Source: Cannabis sativa
Lineage: Eukaryota; Streptophyta; Magnoliopsida; Rosales; Cannabaceae
Direction: 5' to 3'
Assembly: GCF_029168945.1 (NCBI RefSeq)
Contig: NC_083604.1
Span: 7,308,812-7,372,811 of the forward strand
DNA: 64,000 nucleotides
Below the pieces are notes generated by a model. That model saw only the letters and a list, made by a program, of their open reading frames with translations. It was not told the origin of the DNA and ran no database searches. Positions 21,603-34,029 of the stretch are shown in pieces. Made by a program: the position numbers and the translations under genes. How positions within the stretch are numbered: position 1 is the first letter of the stretch; every line of letters begins with the position of its first letter.

Positions 21603-23841
21603 ATGTGGCAAAATCAGGCTACCAAATCTTCTTACAGAGAGTCTTTGAAAGCTCTTGAAGCAGATATACACCATGCCAATAACTTGTGAGTCTCATTTCT
21701 GTTTTTTTTATTTTTAGTTTCTTAAGGGAAGAATTTTTTTTCCCTTTTAAAGTTGTAATTTTTACATAGTTATATGTTTTATTTGATCAAACCTGTGAAT
21801 CCATTTGCATTTGCTATGTTCTTGAATGATTAAGGTGTTGTTTTTTTTCCTTGTTGTTTTTGGATAATTGGTGGTGTTGTATATATTAATTAAATGAAAT
21901 TGTGGTAGTTGGGTAGTTTATGTCACATCCTATATAAAGAAGGGTAAAGTTGACTCAAAATAATAATGTAGTCATTGTATATTTTTATGATAATTTCTTC
22001 CAATTTTATTCCCTTTGTCTTATTTTTGAGTTTAATAATGGGATTTATTTATTTATTTTTTTTTAAAAAAAATATATGTAGATGAAAGCTTATGCTAAAT
22101 TTAGTTTTACCTAGCTAGTTGAGCATTGAGTCATTGACCAAGATGAGAAGAGTTAATCATTGTGATTTATGATTGAGGCTTTTCAGGGCTGCTGCTATCC
22201 CTAGAGACTATGATGGGGATTGTGTTCAGATGAAATTGTCTTACAGTCCTTTGGCTCCACTTTTCTTGTATTTGATTGAATGGATGGACTATAGCTGCAT
22301 CGATTCACTGCCTAGCTATTTAGGCCTTCTTCACATACTTGTATACAAGGTACCTATTCCCTTATTTAATTGTTTCTTGTTATTGTAATTACAACTACTT
22401 AAAGAGGGTAGCCCAAATGTTTATGTGGTTTGCTTCTGGGTATGGGTGGGTCGCAAGTCGTATTCATTTTGTGTTGAGACGCCTGTATAGTTGGTATATT
22501 CTCGACCCAAACACGACCTGTTTAATAATCGTTTCATAAAATGAAACCTAAACACTATCCGTTTATAAACGGGTTAACCTGACACGACCTACGTAACTCA
22601 TTTATAAATATATTTTGTTTAAACATGTCAACTAATAATACGTTTATGACCTATTTATGACCTGTTAAAGTACTAAAATAGATTATTAACGGATTAATTT
22701 CGTGTTAGTCGTGTCAATCCAAACACGACCCGTTTATTAAACGGGTTAGACGAGTCAACCCGAATACGATTCAAACCCATTTAAGGCAAACTTAAACCCG
22801 CTAACTCTCGTACGGGTTTTAAGTTGTGTTATCGTGTCTGAATCGTTTTGCTAGCCGTACTTCTTGGTACTTACATAGTAATTGTTATACATGTGATTTG
22901 CTCCCACAAAGTCTCTGAATTTCGACTTTCAAGTCCCAACTTCTGGGTAACTACACATTAACTGCTACAGCCCCTAAACTGTAGGGTTAGGCAGGTAGCT
23001 TAGTTTCAGACACAAATATGGGCATGGTAACTAGTTTGAGTGTGTGTTTTTTTCGCTTTTTATCTACTTTAGTTTCTTGTTGTGTGTGTTTTCTTTCTTA
23101 CATTCTTTCTCTCCCACTTTGAAGGAACAAAACTAAGCCTTACATGATTGTTTAGGTATATATTGATGGAATGCCTTCTATCTCCTCAAAAGAAAGGAAA
23201 GCCACTTTAAGGGAATTTTATGGTTTGTACTTTTGACCTTCTCTTCATTTTTGGTATTATGAATCTTTGGTGTTCACTATTTTTCATATTTTTCCATTAT
23301 TTAAAACCTGTGGCAGCTGTAATATATCCTTCACTTAGGCAACTTCAAGGCGAGTTTGCTGAATTGAAAGATTGCAATACAAGAAACCAATATAAAGAAG
23401 AACACCAAAGAAAGATTCAAGATAAAGATCTTGAAAGAGAAGAAGAATGTGGGATATGCATGGAAAACACTACAAAGATGGTTTTGCCCAACTGCGGGCA
23501 CTCCATGTGCATCTTGTGCTTCCATGATTGGTATCTTATAACTCTCAAAATTGATGGGCATAGTGTGTTGTTGAGAAATATCCATTTTCCTTTTTCTTAT
23601 GGCTAAGCAAGAATTTGACTTGAATTACAGGAATGCACGATCAGAATCCTGCCCGTTTTGTCGTGGCTGCCTCAAGAGAGTTAGCTCCACAGATTTATGG
23701 GTTTTAACTAGCATCAACGATGTCATTGATGCAGTAACTCTTGCAAAGGAAAACCTGAGACGCTTCTATCTTTATATCGATAATCTGAGGCCTTTTGTAG
23801 CGCCAGACACACATGTTATGTTGTTTGATTACATGCTCTGA
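21603..23841 (+). CDS. RING-type E3 ubiquitin ligase, AIRP2-like
   Basis: I place five exons: 21603-21685, 22187-22349, 23156-23222, 23317-23530 and 23631-23841. All have GT-AG introns and join in frame to 245 residues. The protein starts MWQNQATKSSYRESLKALEA, has a conserved hydrophobic N-terminal half (YSPLAP, PSYLGLLHILVYK) with no signal peptide, and a C-terminal C3HC4 RING: C149, C152, C164, H166, C169, C172, C183, C186. All zinc ligands are present. The C-terminus ends PDTHVMLFDYML. The domain order fits plant AIRP2-like E3 ligases; AIRP2 itself acts in the cytosol in abscisic acid signalling. That role is known for the Arabidopsis relative and is only inferred here. Length is normal and no break is seen. 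The second intron carries a repeat. Confidence 0.9.
22480..22860. repeat. Degenerate repeat in intron 2 of the RING gene
   Basis: Alternating CGGGTT and AACCCG/ACACGACC motifs occur on both strands (for example ACACGACCCGTTTATTAAAC), with a more mixed base composition than the surrounding intron. This suggests a decayed foldback or non-autonomous transposon. Its ends were not resolved. Confidence 0.45.
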
Positions 23842-24290
23842 ACTGTAGAGGAAGATTTGATGCAGCTAGTTATAGAATGCTTACTTGTACTACCCCCTTG
23901 TATATAGAGTCTGGTGTTCTGAATAATGGTCTCTATTGATCGTAGCGAACAACCGGAGTCCAGAGGACACCCAAATTTCCCAACTTTGAAATCAGGTGAT
24001 AAGCATGGAGTTTGGAGATTACAAAACTCACCTTCATAAAAAAGAGCCTGTACAAATGAAAGGATTATGGTGACTAGTTTACTGCTATAACTCTGTTGCT
24101 TCTATGTAAAGAAAATATGAGAAATGCCTGGCACTCAACTCAGCTTTTTTGGAACCTGAGTGAGTAGTGCAAATGGCAATTGTATGTACCAGAGCTTTTG
24201 CTCACCTTAATAATATTATCTAAAACTTGGCACCTTGCAACACGAGGTTCCTCAATTCAGCCCTTTCAACTGTAGTTTCTTCATTCAGAC
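23842..24290 (+). other. 3' untranslated and downstream region of the RING gene
   Basis: No further coding sequence. The exact polyadenylation site cannot be set from sequence alone. Confidence 0.45.
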
Positions 24291-24575
24291 ATTAGGTGGC
24301 GTTTGGTTGGAGGTAATGAAATAGAAAGGAAACAATTTTCATTCCATTCCTTTGTTTAGTTGCATATTAAAGTATTGAAATGTCATTCCAATGGAGTTGT
24401 CTTTCTATTATTTTGGTGGAATAACTATTCTATTTTGAAATGGAAGGAAAGACCATACTATTGCATGATGAGAAAAAAATTAATATTTTATGCATTTTAA
24501 AATTTATTCCATTCCTATTCCCGTTCTCATTCGTATTCCTATGTTTTCATTCCTCCCAACTAAACGCGACCTAAT
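24291..24575. repeat. MITE with terminal inverted repeats, 285 bases
   Basis: The left end ATTAGGTGGCGTTTGGTTGG pairs with the complement of the right end (CCAACTAAACGCGACCTAAT). The interior is AT-rich with ATTCC/GGAAT-type motifs and no ORF. The GGCGTTTGG-type end resembles common plant hAT or Harbinger MITEs. The target duplication is unclear. Confidence 0.7.
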
Positions 24576-25672
24576 GCTATAATGAGACTTATTAAATCTT
24601 GTTTTTATCTTCGTATGAAGATCTGCATCATTATGATACTATAGTTAGTATACTCATCAATAAGGTAAACACGAGCCTCACACCATAGATGAATCTTGAT
24701 ACTTATAACATACCAAACATCTAAAAAAAAAGGATTAACCTCAAGATAATTTTGATTTATTCCAAATTCTAATTCTAGAAATTTTCTTCATGTAGCTTAG
24801 AGTTAGACAATAGTAATTAACCACACCCCCTTGCTGGTTAAGTTATTTTTAACTTCATTTTATGTATTGAATTAACTTAATTGTGTCTTTAAGGGATTCC
24901 AATTAGGGGATCAAGCCACTAGAGTTAGGTAACTTGCTCTAGTGATAAGTTAAGTGCTAACCAAGAAATGAGTCTAGCCTTTATTAACTAACTATTCTTA
25001 ACCAGTCATTTCTGTTGACAATAGAAAAAGCCCATCTATGATAATAATGGTGAGAGTCCAATTGGGTTTATCATAAAATTTTGATTGGGCTTATATTATT
25101 AAAACAGACAAAGTGTTGGCTGAACAATAATAATATGCATAAATAAGCATGTGGCTAAATCTAGAGTGAAGAAAAAGAAAGAATAAAATAATCTCATAAG
25201 GGTCTAATACACCAAACACTACTCTAGACACTCTGATGAGACCTTTTAAATTTTAAGTGGGGTGCTAATTGCTAAAACTTAGGCTCAAAGCATATTCTTA
25301 TAAGTAAATAGGCCATTGCATTATTTAGCATCAAACATAAACAACAGTAAGAAGAGAAGTAAAAAATAATTAGAAATTTAATTATTATTATCAATTTTTA
25401 AATAAAAAAGGGATTAAAGAATAAACAGGTAAAGAAGTAGAACAGCAGAAGCATCATAGGAGAGAGCATAAGAAAGAAAAGAGCCATATTCCAAACTTTA
25501 AATTAAATTAATGATAAAGCATTCTCCACTTAGAGAAGTTGCATGGAGTTCATCCTCCCAATATGTTAATCACCAATCATGCTCACCCTCTTTTGAAGTT
25601 AGAAAAATGCTCATTGACATAAAGAATTTGTAAGTGGGCATTTCCTTTTAGAGCCATTTAGTGTTTTTTCTT

Positions 25673-25726
<54 letters not shown>

Positions 25727-28700
25727 ATAACTCTATCTATCTGTCTTCAAACCCTTTCTTTACCCCACTTTCAAAAAGTATACCTTTTAGAGTCCTATAA
25801 TTGAGAGTTGAATCACAATACGCAATTATCAAATACCCCATCTTAGAAAAATAATGAAGAAAAAACATCAAAACTTACTCACACTCCTATTTACTCCAAT
25901 ATTTTTTAAAGCAAAGAAGAAATATTTAATTAATAGTATAGTGAAATAGGTTTGCCACTTATAAAACTCAAGACAAAGATGTTCTCAAAGCTTAAATCAT
26001 GTATTCCAAGTGCACCAAGAAGCTTAATCCAGTTGGACACTAAAACATGATTAAGTGATTATTATCTCATATAATTGTATATATCCCTTCTCTTCATTTT
26101 AAAATCAACTTCAAGAATATGCAACTTTATTTGGAACCAAATGGCACATTATTATGGCCTCAAAACCCTTTTCTTTTTTCCTTTGAGATATATAGTGGCC
26201 TCAATCAATGATAATGATTAGTCTATACTCTACATTTTGTATAATAAAATCTTTATGTTTTAGTACTTGAAAAAAAAAAAGCTTTGATATTTGTTGTGTC
26301 ATTAGAGAGATGTCATATATTTATTAGAGGTTAGCATAGAAAAAATGGAACCTTCTTGATCCCTTTAAAAAGCTAATTAAAGTTGTATTTTTTTTTTTGT
26401 CTTTGCATTTAAGTATCTTGGAAAAAATTAATGAAATGAAAGCAGAGATTAGCATGCAACTTAAGTGCGGTAATTAACATTTTTAATCCTTAATTAAAAC
26501 ATAATGTGCTATGGAATCTCCTTCTCTTCTATTGCTCTATCATTTTCATCATAAACTATCAACGCGTGAAACTCACGGACCAATGATTTGAGGACAGAAC
26601 AATGTGTGTTAGATTACTATAATTTTTGCTGACAAGGATAGTTTGTCCCTCTTTCGTTGGATTTTTTTTTTTTGGATTAAAACAATTATGGGTCCTATAA
26701 GTACTATGCTTATTGGAAGAGAGGAGTAAGGAAAGGAGGATGGAGTTTTGGGTCATATACATTTATATATATTATATTTATTTATATAATAATAATAAAT
26801 TTGGGATAAAATATTGATCAATATTTGAACCATTCTAAGTACATATTATAGATGCTCTAGTCTAAACTAGTAAATGAATTATTGGGCATCAAACATGAGA
26901 AAAGTTTTTTCATGTGCTTCCACTTCTATTATTTTAAGAGTTTTATTGAAATGAGTTGAAAAAATAGGTGATCATGATCAAGTTTTAGTGAGCTTGAGCA
27001 TAATGTTGTCAATTGTGGATTGGATAAAGGCATTAAAAATGTTTCTAAAAGAAAGAGAGAAAAGTTATATTTATATATGATATTAAATTTTTTTTGCATG
27101 AATAGGATTGTGTTCCTCCAAGCTTAGATGCCTTTGGCTTATCTAAACCACTAGTCTTCTTTAAACACCTTTACAACTTGTCTCTCAAATGTATTCCACG
27201 TGCTATTCACCAAAAACCCTTTGAGCCTTACACATGTAATTCAATTTTTTTCATCTTTCTCTTGTGGTCGGCAACATTTAAAAAAAGAAAAAATTATACA
27301 TATTTATTCTCATTGACCTTAAAGGGTAACATAATATGCACTTTTTATATGTTTTTCACTAATCATATTTAATCCAAGTTTGTTCTATATTCACAAGCTA
27401 GAGTTTTCCAGATACATGAACAAGCATAACCCAAAACATCATTATTATCATCATATATTACTAATTTCTTATTATAAAGTACAAATCTTTATGACTTTCC
27501 AAGCCACCTTAGAAGAAAAGAAAAAAAAGATGAGCTTTTAGTACAATTCCTATATTTTATCTTATATATTAATTAAAGAGAAATTTGAGGTAGAAATTTT
27601 ATATATATATATGTTCAATGAAGACAACAAATAGGTCTTCATGCAGCATAATGATACACTTTTGTCTTGATTGAATTATAGGCAAATTTCCTAATGTGGT
27701 CATAAAGTTGAGAGTTAATAACCAAACTTTTCAAGGAATGTAATGAAGGAATGAGGTACATATATGGTACACAAAATAAACAACATAAAAGAAAAGAGAA
27801 AAAAAAAAGCCTTATCTTCTTGCTCTCCTAATAAAATTTGGATCTTGTTATTTTCTTTCACATTATTATTCCTTTGGATCTATCTATCTTCCCTCTTCTT
27901 TTCTCTTTTCCAAATCAAGAATTCAACTTGTCCAATATTGCTAGTCCAAAAATGTGTCACCTTTTTTCCTTTTGGAAAAAAAACAAAAACAAAAAAGCTT
28001 GGTTTTAGCATATCTTTACACCCTATTGGATTAATTTGGAATGGTTTCAACTTCAAGTAAAAGGATCTTATGTGAGGTTAAATCAATCATTCTATTAGTC
28101 AAATTAAGCTTAATCATGCATGTTTTGTCCAAAGGAATTAACATTGCTTCAAAGAGCTGTTATGCATAATTTTTTATATTTACATTTATTTATTATTTTT
28201 ATTTAAAGATGCTTTTATTCATTCAAACATTCTCCCTACCCCCACCTTTAGATTCTATCAAGTTAACCTAAGATTCTACTCCCAATACCTCAAAGTTACC
28301 ATTTATTTTTCTTTCTCCATTCTCATTTCTCAACATCACTATATTATATACATTTTTTTTTTCTTTTTGAAAATAATTTATATGATTTTCTACTCTTAGC
28401 TGTCTAAAATGACTAGATAGGAAATATCTTTTGCAGGATGGGTAAAAAAAACATAGAAAGAGAAAATATTATGGTAATATTTAGTACGAGGAGTTCAAAA
28501 TAATTTAATTAACTGAGTATTAAAATGAAAAAAAATCAGAGTATTTAAAAGCTTGTAAATGTGTTTAGTTGTATATGATAATATTTAGTTCATTCTAATT
28601 AATTGAATTACATTTTATTTGGTTATAAACATATGAATATAGTGTGAAAAATTAGTTTAAAAGTATTAATATCCATTATATTTTAGATCGAAGGGAATGT

Positions 28701-28940
28701 TTATGATCAAGAGTTTAAAGCAAAATATACCTGGTAACAAACATACAAATGTAAAAAATAATAGAAAAATCTATAAGATTGCGTGTATCACAAAATATTT
28801 AAATCTTATTTTTGATAATATAAATTATTTAAATTTTTTCAAATTTTTTAGAGATAACTCTAAATAACTACAATTATACTAAAAAAACTTTCATAAATAC
28901 TAAAATAAATAAATAAAAAAAAGGCTAATTAAGATTTTTA
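24576..28940. other. Long non-coding intergenic interval with a (TC)n microsatellite at 25676-25723
   Basis: About 4.4 kb of AT-rich DNA. The only sharp feature is the 48-base TC repeat. Open frames such as 26559-26762, 27178-27372 and 27764-28060 are short, low-complexity and lack recognisable motifs or splice partners. I see no tRNA or rRNA. Distal regulatory elements of the response regulator could lie here but none is recognisable. Confidence 0.5.
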
Positions 28941-29110
28941 CTCCCAAACTTTAACATGTACCAAATGATGCCCACTGAACTTTTAAGGTCGTTAAAAATG
29001 CCCCATAAATTATCGAGATGGTTGGATTTAATGACTTTTGTCTAATTTTAATAAAAAAACTAATATGAATGAAAGTTCAGGGGACATGATTTAGTACATG
29101 TCAAAGTTCG
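28941..29110. repeat. Short foldback element upstream of the response regulator
   Basis: The left arm (28941-28984, with AACATGTACCAAATGATG) pairs with an inverted arm at 29072-29110 (CATGATTTAGTACATGTC). The spacer is about 85 bases. Confidence 0.55.
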
Positions 29111-29703
29111 AGAGACATAATTTGGTATATATCAAAATTTGTGGAGTATAGTTTAGTACATAAACAATCACTGAAATGGTAAAATTAAATAAAATTAGAC
29201 AAAAATCATTAACTCTAACAATTAAAATACAAATTTTTTAACGGTAAAAAATATTCAAAAAGTATGATTTACATATTAAAATTTAAACCTTTAAGAGGTG
29301 TATTATAAAATTTCCGACAGATAACCATTTACACCATACCAAACACCTCATAATGGTATTAAATTAATAATAAAAAATTCCAAACTGAAAAGTTGGTTGA
29401 AGGCTAACATGAAGGTACAGGGACCGTTAACAATCCGGCGCCAATATTCTCTCTCTGACCACTTTCCCTTACAAATCCAAACAAAACCCATTAATTATTT
29501 GTTTATTTATATATACAAAAAAAAAAAAAAAAAACACAGAGAAAGAGAGAGAACATATATTATAAGAGTCTCATAATCTCCCATAGTCCTACTCTACCGG
29601 ACTACTACCCCCCACAACACTTCAATACTAAAGTTACTCACTAACCCTTTTCAAGCTTTTAACTCTTTCATCTTTTTTTCTTGTTGGGCTGTTCTCAATT
29701 CTC

Positions 29704-32700
29704 ATGGAGAATGGTTTTTCTTCTCCCCGGAACGACACTTTTCCGGCTGGTCTCAGAGTTCTTGTCGTTGATGATGATCCCACTTGGATTAAGATTTTAG
29801 AGAAGATGCTTAAGAAGTGTGCTTATGAAGGTTTTGTTTCTTTACTTGGTTGTCGAATTATATTGATGTTTATGATTATGGTTGTGTGATTTGATGTGGG
29901 TTAATCAAGTTATGGATTGTTTTTGTGGAAATTGTATGTGGGTGTGCTTCATTTTCTGGTTTTGGTGCTTTTCTTTTCTTATATGATCTAATCATGAAAC
30001 CTTTTTTTTTCTATTTGAATTCTTCATTTTTCTTTACCTATTTTTCTTCTTTCCCTTTATGTTAGTGTATTATTGTCTTTTTTAAGTGAAAAATGGAAGG
30101 AAGTTTGCTCTTATATGAATTGTTTACTTTGTTTTCTGATGAAATATTTGTCTTATATTTCAATACCTATGAGATTGGTTTTGTCACACAAAGAAATAAA
30201 TATTTGGAACCACAAGACTTTTTCTCTAGAATCAAATTTTGAACATCAGGGCAACTCTCAAAATTGACAGAGGACTCGAATTGTATTATGGTCTGATCTG
30301 ATGATCCACTTCAACAAGGAGTTAAGACTCCATGACAGTTAAGTTGAAAGCAGTTCAATCGGGTCGAAGCTGTTCCTTCTAATCAATAGGCTAGTTTGAA
30401 TTAGTACCCCATTTTTTTTCCATAAAACTTCAATGTGTAACACTATTGGCATAATGTATAACCTTACAGTTACATTGACTATCCCCAACAAAATCTAAGT
30501 ACATGACTTGGACCAAGAAACTCAGGGGACTCATTGGTCTAAGAATTTTGTTAAGTTCATAGATTAATCCCATCATAATGGTATTAGAACCAGCTTTTTG
30601 GGACACGCTTATTCGGATACACTAGAGTGCTTGACATGAAGAGATGATGCCTAGTGACTAGTGAGCTATTTTTTTGGAAAAACTAGTTCAAGGCATCTGT
30701 TGACTTGTATTGGATATGAGTTTTGTTTTCATTTGGCATTAAATGCACACGTTTAGAGAAAAAAAGGCCATTAAGTGAAGATTAATCAATGGAAAGTACT
30801 CAACGACTGACTCAGTTGTTCTTGATGAGAATAGGACTCCTATTAGTACCTGATCTATTTAATGAGAGTTCTCAATTGTCATTAATTTGACATCATTTTT
30901 CCTGTCTGTGTTTCAGTTACCACATGTGGTTTAGCAACAGATGCACTACGATTGCTTCGTGAAAGAAAAGATGGTTTCGACATTGTTGTTAGCGATGTCA
31001 ACATGCCAGACATGGATGGGTTCAAACTTCTTGAGCATGTTGGATTGGAGATGGATCTCCCTGTCATAAGTCAGTAATCTAATTTCAAGAGAAAAAAAAC
31101 ATTCTTGAATGCTAAAATTACCTGGCTTGGCTTCTTGTTTCTCACTTAGTTGTATGTTTGAACTCATGTAGTGATGTCAGTTGATGGAGAAACGAGCAGG
31201 GTCATGAAAGGAGTACAGCATGGAGCTTGTGATTATCTTCTGAAGCCTATAAGAATGAAAGAGCTGAAGAATATCTGGCAACATGTTTTCAGAAAGAAGA
31301 TTCATGAGATAAGAGACATTGAGTCCCATGAAAGCATTGAAAGTATCATGACTAGAAATACATCCGATCATTCTGATGATGGTCACTTTCTTAGTATGGA
31401 AGATTTCTCTTCTGTGAAGAAGAGAAAAGATATAGACAACAAGCATGATGAAAAAGACTATGGCGATTCATCTTCTGCCAAAAAGGCTAGGGTGGTTTGG
31501 TCTGTTGATCTTCATCAGAAATTTGTAAAGGCGGTTAATCAAATTGGATTTGACAGTAAGTCTACTTATTATTTACCAAGCTTGGGCCTCAATGAACCAT
31601 CATGTAGGAGACATTTTAGAACTGCATGCTAAGAAGTATTTGATGCATGTTCCATCATTTATGTCGTTTTTAATGATATAGCCACCATATTATGCTTCTA
31701 CAGAGCGATGATGTGTAATGTCTGTTTGGCAGAAGTTGGTCCCAAAAAAATTCTTGACCTGATGAATGTGCCGTGGTTGACAAGAGAGAATGTTGCGAGT
31801 CATTTGCAGGTACCTCTCTTAAACCGAAATCTTCCTTCTATGACTAAAATTTGTTTTTTCTGATAGGCTTTTCATACTGATGTAGCACTTTTTCCTAAAA
31901 CTGTTATGGTTATCAAGATCTTGATACATATAGTACTCTATATCATTAAGATGGATGATACTTAGTTGATATATGTCATGATATTTGGTAAGGATATTTT
32001 AGAAATATCCATTTCTATTTTCTCTCAACTTATATGCTGGAACTTGATGTGTGACAGTATCTTCTTTTCCTTGAAAATGGTTATGAGTTATGATGTGTTT
32101 TAAGTTATTATGGGGATTCTCATTGATAAGTTTTCGTCTCTGCAGAAGTACCGCCTTTACTTGAGCAGGCTGCAAAAGGAAAAGGAAAGTGATGGGAAAA
32201 CTTCTTTCGGAGGGTTAAACCATTCTGATGTACCTCTAAAAGATCCTCCAGTGAGTTTCGGCCTTCAGAGCTCGAGTAGTATTCACCAAAATGATGTTCT
32301 GAATGGAAGCTACAGAATCTGTGGCGGTAACTTGCTTCTCCAGAATGTGGACTCCAGCAGCCATGAAGATGATCTCAGGAGCATAGTTTCAGAGCCAGTG
32401 GTAGAAGCTAAGGCACCTGCAGTCAGCCTTTCTGATTCTCACAAGAATAACAGTTCAAAAATGAGTTTCAACCATTCATTTGTCCCATTGGAATCTGAAG
32501 TAAATTTTGCAGCATTTGAATCGGGTATCCCAGCAAAGTACTCTTGGTGCGAAGTTTCAGAAATTCAGTTCGGGCAAGAACATAAACCACTTATCCACTT
32601 AGAGAATGGCTTCACTAAGCTACCACTGCCAGATTCACTGCACCAAGTCCATGCCGAGCCGGTACAGTCAAATCCATCAATCAGTTCAAAGCCTTCTAGT

Positions 32701-33165
32701 GCAGAAAAGGCATTAAGTGGCCCTGTCGAGAGCAAGGCTCCGTATCCCGAGTATGGAAGCAATGAAGTTAGTCATATTAGTCCAAACATAAGCACAATAA
32801 GCACTCTTCCTCTTACTTCCAAGAGCCAAATGGTAAATCATCAGGCTTTTGAGCCCATTTACACCTCTTCATCAACTCTGACTACTCAAGGCTCTAATTT
32901 ATGTAGCACAACTGATTTGGAATCTGTTCAGAGAAACCTGACTTTTGCAAGTGGGTCATCTCTTGCAACTTTTGATGAGGATTTACAGGTATTGTTCCAA
33001 GGTGATTGCTTTGGCGAAGAAGTCCGAAATGTAGAATTTTCAGACTATGTTGATCCTTGGCCTATGAATGAAGTGCCTGCTCACTTGTATGATTCCCTGA
33101 GGTTTGGCTATGAGAACTCCTATGACCCTGAATATGCTATAATAGATCAAAGCCTATTGACTTGA
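29704..33165 (+). CDS. ARR11: Type-B two-component response regulator, ARR11-like
   Basis: I place five exons: 29704-29830, 30917-31069, 31172-31555, 31733-31809 (77 bases) and 32146-33165. They join in frame to 586 residues. The receiver domain (about 17-135) has the acidic pocket D23-D24, the phospho-acceptor D69 in [12 protein letters not shown], and K118 in YLLKP. A GARP/Myb-like DNA-binding domain follows at about 197-260, starting [12 protein letters not shown] and ending [17 protein letters not shown], with a basic KKRK stretch before it. The long Ser/Pro/Asn-rich C-terminus fits an activation region. Family knowledge: such proteins receive phosphate from His-phosphotransfer proteins in the nucleus and switch on cytokinin-response genes. 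The exon pattern, including the small exon inside the GARP domain, is typical. The choice of ARR11 over other type-B members rests on overall resemblance from memory. No damage is seen. Confidence 0.93.
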
Positions 33166-34029
33166 TCCTGCTGTCTCCTCTTTTCTCAAGATGATGATAT
33201 TTGGTGTTTCTGTTTCTAAATGATAATCCAGTCTTTTTAAGTGGATCTTTAAATTAATGGCTTGGAATATTATTTTTCTAACCAGTCTGGGTTTTGATAT
33301 TGAGATTATGTGTATTGTAGCAGTGATATGCAAACACTAAGCATAATAAACTTACTCCCATCACTTTTGGCAGGTTTAGAATCCAGTACAGGTGTATGTA
33401 TCTCTTATCTCTATACTGTAGAGCTGTAAACTCCATTTTCTCTCATAAACCAGCAATGCTATGAGAATTTTGGAATTAGTTGCTACTAATATTCAAACCC
33501 ATTATCATTATTATTGACATGTCTCATTCTTTTCTTCAATGGTGACAGTAAAACTCACATTGAAGCATAAGATTTCATACAGGCCTAGAAGACAAGATAG
33601 TAAGTTGTACATGTCTTCACATAATTTCTATCTTGTTTTCCTAGCATTTTGTAAATTCAAACCATATTTAACAATTGCAATAATCTTATAGAAACAAACA
33701 AGAGTTTGTTATACAAGGCTGCAAGTTATTACAAAATGAGAAATGATTAAAAACAAAAAAAATAAATTAGAAAAAGAAAAAAAGGCTGTCTTGTTGTGTA
33801 AGTTATTACTTTGTTCCCTTCCCCATGCCGAAACTGGTACGGTACGATTAAAGGAAAGAAAAGAAAATCTACATATTTTACAAACAGAATTAAAATACTA
33901 CAAAATTTTTCCAACTGATGTTTGAGATCACAATTCTACTACCCCCACATGTCTCCTAATTACACAAGTGGCTTTTGGTGTGATGGTTGATCAGTCACTA
34001 CAACAGCAGTCTAATCTCTGAGATAATTC
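33166..34029. other. Convergent intergenic region between ARR11-like and WVD2-like genes
   Basis: The two genes point at each other across 864 bases. The interval should hold both 3' untranslated regions and terminators. No coding frame of note. Confidence 0.5.

Noticed and set aside
27764..28060. 98-codon frame in the long intergenic interval
   Set aside because: Lys- and Phe-rich translation of AT-rich DNA with no domain, no splice partner and poor codon character.
29704..33165. Reading the ARR gene as several small genes
   Set aside because: The open pieces join through clean GT-AG sites in one frame into a complete receiver plus GARP protein.
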